A DNA stretch of 26,740 bases from Candidatus Zixiibacteriota bacterium (GTDB lineage: Bacteria; RBG-13-66-14; B26-G2; WVWN01), in NCBI GenBank assembly GCA_030613505.1, contig JAUWLW010000039.1:1-26740 (forward strand), in the 5' to 3' direction. The translations under genes and the position numbers were made by a program. The number at the start of each line of letters is the position of its first letter. The stretch's first letter is position 1. A model generated the notes under the pieces. That model saw only the letters and a list, made by a program, of their open reading frames with translations. It made no database searches and was not told where the DNA came from. This document shows positions 22,289-26,740 of the stretch, one piece after another.

Positions 22289-24111
22289 TAGCCGGCGACC
22301 TCTTCGTCGGTTTTACTCTTCTCCATATCGGCGGGTGTGACGCCGGCCGGCGGTTGCGGCCACGCCGCGCCGCCGATTATATTTTCGCGGCAATAACCGA
22401 CGATCTCCTTACCCCACTTGAGGTACGACTCCCCGTAACCGCCGTTCTCCACCAGGATGCAAACCGCGACCTTGGGCTCGTACGCCGGCGCGAAGCCGGC
22501 GAACCAGGCGTGGGTATCGCCCAACGGGTTCTCGGCCGAGCCGGTCTTGCCGGCGAGGTAATGGGCGTTCACGCCGTAGCGGTTTACGACGCCTATGAGG
22601 CCGCGCATAATCGTCTCCCGCGTCGCAGGCTCGAGGCCCACGACGCCGCGCACCTCGGGCGGGAAAGACGCCCGCACGACGCCGTCGCCGTCCGCCGCGC
22701 GCGTGACTAAGCGCGGCCTGTACAGACGGCCGCCGTTGGCGAAAGCGCAGAAGGCCACGAGCTCCTGTATGGGCGTCAGCAGAATCTGGCCCTGCCCTAC
22801 GGCGTTGTTGAGGACCTCGCCCCGCGGCCACCTCTTGCCCCATTTGCGCTCGAGCCTCTCGCGGCTGGGTATCAGGCCGCGGTTCTCGTGGGGAAGCGGT
22901 ATACCGGTCGGGGCGCCGTAGCCGTACTTCCGCGCGTATTTGTTTAAGTTATCGATGCCGACGCGGAGGCCCAACTGGAAGAAGAAGACGTTGCAGGAAT
23001 TTTTTAAACCGCCGGCGATGTCGAGGGAGCCGTGACCGGAACGCTTCCAGCAGTGGAAGCGCCACCGGCCGTACCGGAAGACGCCGCCGCAGGGAAGCGG
23101 CATCCTCTCGTCGTGGCGCACGAGCTCTTCCTCCAGCGCCGCGCTGGCGGTAACCAACTTGAACGTCGACCCCGGCGGATATGAACATTGGATGGCGCGG
23201 TTGAGCAGGGGATGGTCGGGGGCGCCCGCGTACGCGGCCCACCTGGCCGCCGACAGGCCGGCCGCGAAGTCGTTGGGGTCGACCGCGGGCGAGGAGGCGA
23301 GCGCCCACACGTCGCCGTTCTCCGGGTTCATCACTATTATGGCGCCGCGCCGCCCGGCCAGCAACCCATCGACCAGCAGCTGCAGGCCCAGGTCTATCGT
23401 CGTATGTAAATCGTATCCGGCGCGCGGCGGCGTCGTCTCCTCCGCGTACTCCAACCCCAGCTTCTTCTCGAGCGCGTTGACCGCGACCGCCTCGAAGCCG
23501 TCGCGGCCGCGCAAATACTCCTCGTACGCGTACTCCAATCCCGCCAGGCCGACGGTATCTCCCAGGCCGTACCCGCGGGCCTTCAGCGCCGCCAGCCGCT
23601 CGGGGCCGATCTCCCCCACGTACCCCAACAGGTGGCAGGCCAACGAGCCGTGGGGGTAGCAGCGCACCGGCCGCGAGACGACCGTCATTTCCGGGTAGCG
23701 CGCCCGCACCTCCTCGAAGGCGAAGAGCTCCCGGGGCGTCAGGCCGGTCGCGACCTCCGCCGGCTCGTACGGGAACTCGCGGTTCTCCTCGATGGTGGCG
23801 GCGAGGGTCGCGGGCGTCGTCGTAAGGTACGAGGCCGAACGCTCGAGCGCGGCCGCCGGCACCGCCTCGGCCGAGGGCAACATCCAAAGTATGGAGTAGG
23901 AAGGTCTGTTGCAGGCGAGAACCTCGCCGCTGCGGTCGTATACGCGGCCGCGCGGCGCCCGCACCGGGATGCGGCGCAAACGGTTCTGTTGGCTGAGGGC
24001 GTAGAAATCGTCGCCGGACGCCAGTTGGAGGTCGGCGACCCGGAGAGTAAGGATCCCGAGCGCCGCGCCGGCAACGACGGCCGCGGCTACCAATCGCCCC
24101 TTAGTCGCCAT
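22288..24111 (-). CDS. mrdA: Penicillin-binding protein 2 (elongasome transpeptidase)
   Basis: A 607-residue class B PBP. One N-terminal helix (about 6-25), dimerisation/pedestal region with RAPRGRVYDRSGEVLACN (51-68) and a transpeptidase domain with all three active-site motifs: STFK (Ser315-Lys318), SCN (372-374) and KTGS (522-525). FHCWKRSGHGSLD (352-364) is typical of PBP2. It cross-links peptidoglycan along the cylinder wall, working with RodA, whose gene overlaps its stop by 1 bp. ATG 24111 lies inside the last codons of pgeF (11-bp overlap), so the three genes form one tightly coupled operon. Confidence 0.94.
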   Translation of the reverse strand: MATKGRLVAAAVVAGAALGILTLRVADLQLASGDDFYALSQQNRLRRIPVRAPRGRVYDRSGEVLACNRPSYSILWMLPSAEAVPAAALERSASYLTTTPATLAATIEENREFPYEPAEVATGLTPRELFAFEEVRARYPEMTVVSRPVRCYPHGSLACHLLGYVGEIGPERLAALKARGYGLGDTVGLAGLEYAYEEYLRGRDGFEAVAVNALEKKLGLEYAEETTPPRAGYDLHTTIDLGLQLLVDGLLAGRRGAIIVMNPENGDVWALASSPAVDPNDFAAGLSAARWAAYAGAPDHPLLNRAIQCSYPPGSTFKLVTASAALEEELVRHDERMPLPCGGVFRYGRWRFHCWKRSGHGSLDIAGGLKNSCNVFFFQLGLRVGIDNLNKYARKYGYGAPTGIPLPHENRGLIPSRERLERKWGKRWPRGEVLNNAVGQGQILLTPIQELVAFCAFANGGRLYRPRLVTRAADGDGVVRASFPPEVRGVVGLEPATRETIMRGLIGVVNRYGVNAHYLAGKTGSAENPLGDTHAWFAGFAPAYEPKVAVCILVENGGYGESYLKWGKEIVGYCRENIIGGAAWPQPPAGVTPADMEKSKTDEEVAG

Positions 24112-24934
24112 TCCCGTGACCCTCGGCCTTCGCCGTCTCGAGCGCGGCTATGGCCATCAGGCGGCCGGCCTCGTCGCCGTCGCGCCGCCGCGACTCGAGC
24201 AACCCCTCTTCGCAAGACGCGCACGTCGCGACGCGGTAGACGTTCTCCGGGAGGACGCCCGCCTCCTGCGCCGCGAGTTCGTTGGCGCGGTGGAGGTCCA
24301 GCCGGCGCTTCCCGCCTTCCTCCGTCAAAACCTGGCCGGCCCGTTTGCCGAACGCGGCCTCCGCCGCCCGGGCGCCATCGTCGCCCACGGCGTAGCAGCA
24401 CGGCCCGACGGCGGGGCCCAGGAAGACGGCGACCTCTTCGGCTCGAGCCGCCCAGGACTCTTCGAGCCGCGAAACGCCCTCGCCGATTATTTTGGCCAAC
24501 GTCCCGCGCCACCCGGCGTGCAAGACCGCGAGCGCGCCCGGCCGCGCCGCCCACATCACTATCGGCACGCAGTCGGCCGTGAAGACGGCGAGCGGCGCGT
24601 TGACGACGTCCGTGGCGAGGCCGTCGCACTCGCCGCACCACCGCCGCTCCGCCAACGCGACCCGGCATATCTCGGTCCCGTGGACCTGGCGGCACGTCGC
24701 CAGCCGGCCGTACGGGAACCCCAGCGTGGCGCATAAGCGCGCGACGTACTCCTCGTTTACGCGGCCGTCCTCGTCGAGCGGTTTGCCGGCGAACGCCGCC
24801 GCGGGCCCCTCTTTCAGCGTTTTTTTAGTCGCGAACGCGGCCGTTACGCCGTCGAAGGCCGGCACGCTATCGAGCCACAGCGCCCCCGCCTCGCCGGCCA
24901 GCTCCCGCGGCGCGAATTCGTTTTCGGCGTTCAA
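24101..24934 (-). CDS. pgeF: Peptidoglycan editing factor PgeF/YfiH (multicopper polyphenol oxidase fold)
   Basis: A 277-residue protein with the YfiH/DUF152 metal-site motifs: QVHG (His85), FTADCVPI (Cys122) and LHAGWRG (His139), plus FLGPAVGPCCYAVG. In E. coli, YfiH/PgeF removes wrongly added L-Ser from peptidoglycan precursors; the family has also been described as a laccase-like or purine-nucleoside-processing enzyme. Its place directly upstream of mrdA-rodA fits peptidoglycan editing. The start codon is TTG at 24934, chosen because GGAGG (24940-24944) lies 5 bp before it. It overlaps mrdA by 11 bp. Confidence 0.88.
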   Translation of the reverse strand: MNAENEFAPRELAGEAGALWLDSVPAFDGVTAAFATKKTLKEGPAAAFAGKPLDEDGRVNEEYVARLCATLGFPYGRLATCRQVHGTEICRVALAERRWCGECDGLATDVVNAPLAVFTADCVPIVMWAARPGALAVLHAGWRGTLAKIIGEGVSRLEESWAARAEEVAVFLGPAVGPCCYAVGDDGARAAEAAFGKRAGQVLTEEGGKRRLDLHRANELAAQEAGVLPENVYRVATCASCEEGLLESRRRDGDEAGRLMAIAALETAKAEGHGNGD

Positions 24935-24939
24935 GCGTA

Positions 24940-24944
24940 CCTCC
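24940..24944 (-). promoter_or_regulatory. Strong ribosome binding site before a TTG start
   Basis: GGAGG on the minus strand lies 5 bp before the TTG at 24934 and fixes the start of pgeF. Confidence 0.75.
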
Positions 24945-25097
24945 TCAAGGCCGCCATATCCGACGTTCGACCGACGACACGAACGGAAGCGACCGTATGT
25001 CCTTCGCCGCCCGCTTTAGGCGCGGCGGGCGAAGGCCGCGGCCTCCTCGACTATAGTACCGACCTTGGCCATCTTTTTATTCTAACATATGCCGAAT

Positions 25098-25124
25098 AAA
25101 AAAACGCCCCCGTGGCGAGGGCGT
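25098..25124 (-). terminator. Rho-independent terminator of the secreted paralog pair
   Basis: On the minus strand an 8-bp stem (25117-25124 with 25104-25111, one G-U pair) and a 5-nt loop are followed by seven T. It lies 23 bp after the stop of the gene at 25147 and separates it from pgeF. Confidence 0.9.
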
Positions 25125-25146
25125 CTATCTGACCCATAGGTAACAC

Positions 25147-25785
25147 CTATCTAAACAACGCTCGTACGCGGCCCAGGCTCGTGGGCTCGAGGCCGGCCAT
25201 GGTACCGATATGGAGGCGGATGTACTGACCCTCGGCATACACCGTCCCGGTGGCGGCGTCATCTCTGAACGCGTAGCAACGGCCCCCGGCGGCGCTATAA
25301 ATTTTGCAATATATATCATGGCCGCTGTCGCCGCGCCACCTTATCTCCATTAGCAAGTTGTCACGGTTGTCGTAGTTGAACTTGCCGGGGGAGATGCCGA
25401 CGTCAATCCATTCCGTACCCCTTAGTTCCAGGCTCACCGTATCCAAGACTTGCACCGGCGTTTTTCCCGCGTAGTTGTTGTAGAACGTAGGCTCGAGCAC
25501 GGTCTTCGTCGTATGGCACAGCCAGACGCGGCAGTTGTTAAACGCGCCACTGGTACTGCCGGAACTATATTTGAAATCGACTCGGTTAATATACCCGGCG
25601 TAATTAATGTCGCGCTGAAACCAAAGACACTGGAACCTCATCTCGTACCCCATACCCCTCCACGGGACGAGACTGCCGGTAACTTCGGTCCCGATAGTAA
25701 TGACCTTGCCGGTGGCGAACGCCGCGTAGGGCGCGAAAGTAGCGACGCTTACAACTCCCACGAACAAGGTCAATAACTTCTTCAT
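25147..25785 (-). CDS. Secreted protein of unknown function, paralog A
   Basis: A 212-residue protein with a clear signal peptide (MKKLLTLFVGVVSVATFAPYAAFA, about 1-24). The mature part is beta-rich and polar: MRFQCLWFQRDINYAGYI, FNNCRVWLCHTTK, NNYAGKTPVQVLDTVSLEL, NYDNRDNLLMEIRWRGDSG. It ends with IRLHIGTMAGLEPTSLGRV and a short basic tail. It is clearly homologous to the gene just upstream (25872). It has paired cysteines, and the NYDNRDNLLMEIRW block looks like a carbohydrate- or matrix-binding jelly-roll core, but I do not recognise a named family. GGAGG lies 8 bp before ATG 25785. Confidence 0.78.
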   Translation of the reverse strand: MKKLLTLFVGVVSVATFAPYAAFATGKVITIGTEVTGSLVPWRGMGYEMRFQCLWFQRDINYAGYINRVDFKYSSGSTSGAFNNCRVWLCHTTKTVLEPTFYNNYAGKTPVQVLDTVSLELRGTEWIDVGISPGKFNYDNRDNLLMEIRWRGDSGHDIYCKIYSAAGGRCYAFRDDAATGTVYAEGQYIRLHIGTMAGLEPTSLGRVRALFR

Positions 25786-25871
25786 TTTAAATCCTCCTTA
25801 TTCTATGCCAAGCTCCCCACTCTTCGAAAAAAACCGGGTAAGCGCCGTTGTATAACGAATGTTAATAACCG

Positions 25872-26519
25872 CTATCTGTATAGCGCCTTGACGCGCCCCA
25901 GGCTCGTGGGCTCGAGGCCCACCATCGTCCCGACGTGCAGGCGTATGTACTGGGTTTTATCTTCTACCATACCAGTATTCGCGGTATGGCTTTTAGCATA
26001 AACGCGCGCGGCCGTACCTTCGGAACGCCAACAATAAATAGCGCGCCCGCTATCGCCGGACCAACGTATCTCCATCAGCAAGTTATCGCGGTTATTGTAG
26101 TCGAACTTGTTGGCGTCGATGCCTATATCGTACCAACCGGTGCCGCTAAGCGTAAGGGTTAACTTATCCATGACCTGCGCGGGCGTATTGCCGGCGTAGT
26201 TATCGTCGAAGGTGGCGACGAGCGCGGATTTGTTCGTGTGGCAAAACCAAACGCGGACGTTATTGAAAGCGGCCGGCGGCCTGCCCGACTGATATGCGAA
26301 CTCGACAGCGTTTACGTAACCGGCGTAGTTGATGTCCCGTTGGAACCAAAGGCATTGGAACCTCATACCGGCCGCGCCTTGGCCCATCCAGGGTATACTA
26401 TTGCCGGCTACGCGCGTGCCGATGGTTACCACTTTACCCGACGCGTTTACCGCCGGGGCCGCCAAAACCGCGCCTACCACGAGCAACGCCGGTATTCTTA
26501 AGAACCTCCTCATTTTCAC
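25872..26519 (-). CDS. Secreted protein of unknown function, paralog B
   Basis: A 215-residue protein with signal peptide (about 1-26, MKMRRFLRIPALLVVGAVLAAPAVNA). It is colinear with paralog A: MRFQCLWFQRDINYAGYV, FNNVRVWFCHTNK, NNRDNLLMEIRWSGDSG, and the C-terminus IRLHVGTMVGLEPTSLGRV plus a short tail. AAGGAGGAG precedes ATG 26519 at good spacing. The 86 bp between the copies holds only paralog A's ribosome binding site, so the pair is likely one transcript. Function unknown; secretion is well supported by the signal peptide. Confidence 0.78.
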   Translation of the reverse strand: MKMRRFLRIPALLVVGAVLAAPAVNASGKVVTIGTRVAGNSIPWMGQGAAGMRFQCLWFQRDINYAGYVNAVEFAYQSGRPPAAFNNVRVWFCHTNKSALVATFDDNYAGNTPAQVMDKLTLTLSGTGWYDIGIDANKFDYNNRDNLLMEIRWSGDSGRAIYCWRSEGTAARVYAKSHTANTGMVEDKTQYIRLHVGTMVGLEPTSLGRVKALYR

Positions 26520-26740
26520 TCCTCCTTTTATTAAATCCTAGCCCCCGTACTATTCCACGGCTATTCTATAACACCACGGTCCGATATTGCAATAAAAATC
26601 TTTTGTCAAAACCCTATTAATTAGGTAATATTTATTATATCAATGCCAATAGTAAAGTATCTAGTGACCTATTTTAACCGTAAAAGGGTTCAAGTTGCCG
26701 TTTAAGTAGGTAACGCTGGGGAATCCTAATAACGCATAAA
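26520..26740. other. AT-rich non-coding end of the window
   Basis: Apart from the candidate promoter and near-palindrome above, I see no open frame with coding character and no RNA gene. The composition is clearly AT-richer than the central 20 kb. Confidence 0.6.
26581..26609 (-). promoter_or_regulatory. Candidate promoter of the secreted paralog pair
   Basis: On the minus strand a consensus TTGACA (26604-26609) is followed 17 bp later by a weak TATCGG (26581-26586). A near-palindrome (26611-26626) lies just upstream and could be a binding site. The -10 is poor, so the call is tentative. Confidence 0.4.

Noticed and set aside
24999-25036. Inverted repeat around CCTTCGCC/GGCGAAGG
   Set aside because: Only the outer 8 bp pair; the inner part mismatches and there is no T-run, so no terminator or riboswitch call.
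25016-25072. Small minus-strand ORF MAKVGTIVEEAAAFARRA upstream of pgeF
   Set aside because: No ribosome binding site and only 18 residues; it could be a leader peptide but nothing supports it.
1-26740. tRNA, rRNA, CRISPR, IS or prophage elements
   Set aside because: I looked for tRNA T-loop patterns, regularly spaced repeats and transposase motifs and saw none.

Overview
The window reads as one chromosomal piece of an uncultivated, diderm, probably rod-shaped bacterium. Most of it (about 1.98-25.1 kb) is GC-rich, densely coding and uses GGAGG-type ribosome binding sites. A PorV/PorQ-like outer-membrane protein sits beside a secreted beta-propeller that ends in a FlgD-type Ig module. That pairing is typical of the FCB superphylum and related candidate phyla, but the phylum cannot be fixed from sequence reading alone. 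RodA/PBP2 implies a rod shape. I found no tRNA, rRNA, CRISPR array, insertion sequence or phage gene.

Layout. (1) 1-1.7 kb, clearly AT-richer: a plus-strand array of tiny two-helix membrane proteins (a partial tail, one copy broken by an in-frame stop, two intact copies, one degenerate copy) followed by two DUF4190-like small membrane proteins. A strong terminator lies inside the array. (2) 1.99-11.79 kb, minus strand: an unbroken run of eight genes with gaps of 1-45 bp. In transcription order they are a PfkB sugar kinase, YggT, a membrane-embedded spermidine-synthase-like protein, an unknown anchored protein, a type II Ca2+ P-type ATPase, a DUF2062 protein, the Asp-box propeller and the PorV-like barrel. 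A bidirectional terminator at 1895-1922 ends the run. (3) 11.89-13.43 kb, plus strand: a YtcJ-like amidohydrolase, divergent from the kinase across a shared promoter region. (4) 13.43-16.51 kb, minus strand: a surface-glycan operon (GT2, GT4, GT4). (5) 16.56-21.03 kb, plus strand: ribosomal protein L28 with its own promoter and terminator. A perfect-consensus promoter then drives a fused sugar-nucleotide epimerase/GT2 enzyme, followed by an exported protein of unknown function and a lipoprotein alpha/beta-hydrolase, all with start and stop codons touching or nearly so. (6) 21.05-24.93 kb, minus strand: pgeF-mrdA-rodA, a coherent peptidoglycan editing/elongation operon with overlapping genes. 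(7) 25.1-26.7 kb, minus strand, lower GC: two tandem secreted paralogs of unknown function sharing a strongly conserved C-terminus.

Most of the content concerns the cell envelope: glycan assembly, peptidoglycan elongation, outer-membrane and secreted proteins. The least explained parts are the small membrane-protein array, the paired secreted proteins, the anchored protein coupled to the Ca2+ pump, and a roughly fivefold excess of the palindrome CTCGAG across the window, which resembles an iterated-palindrome signal.
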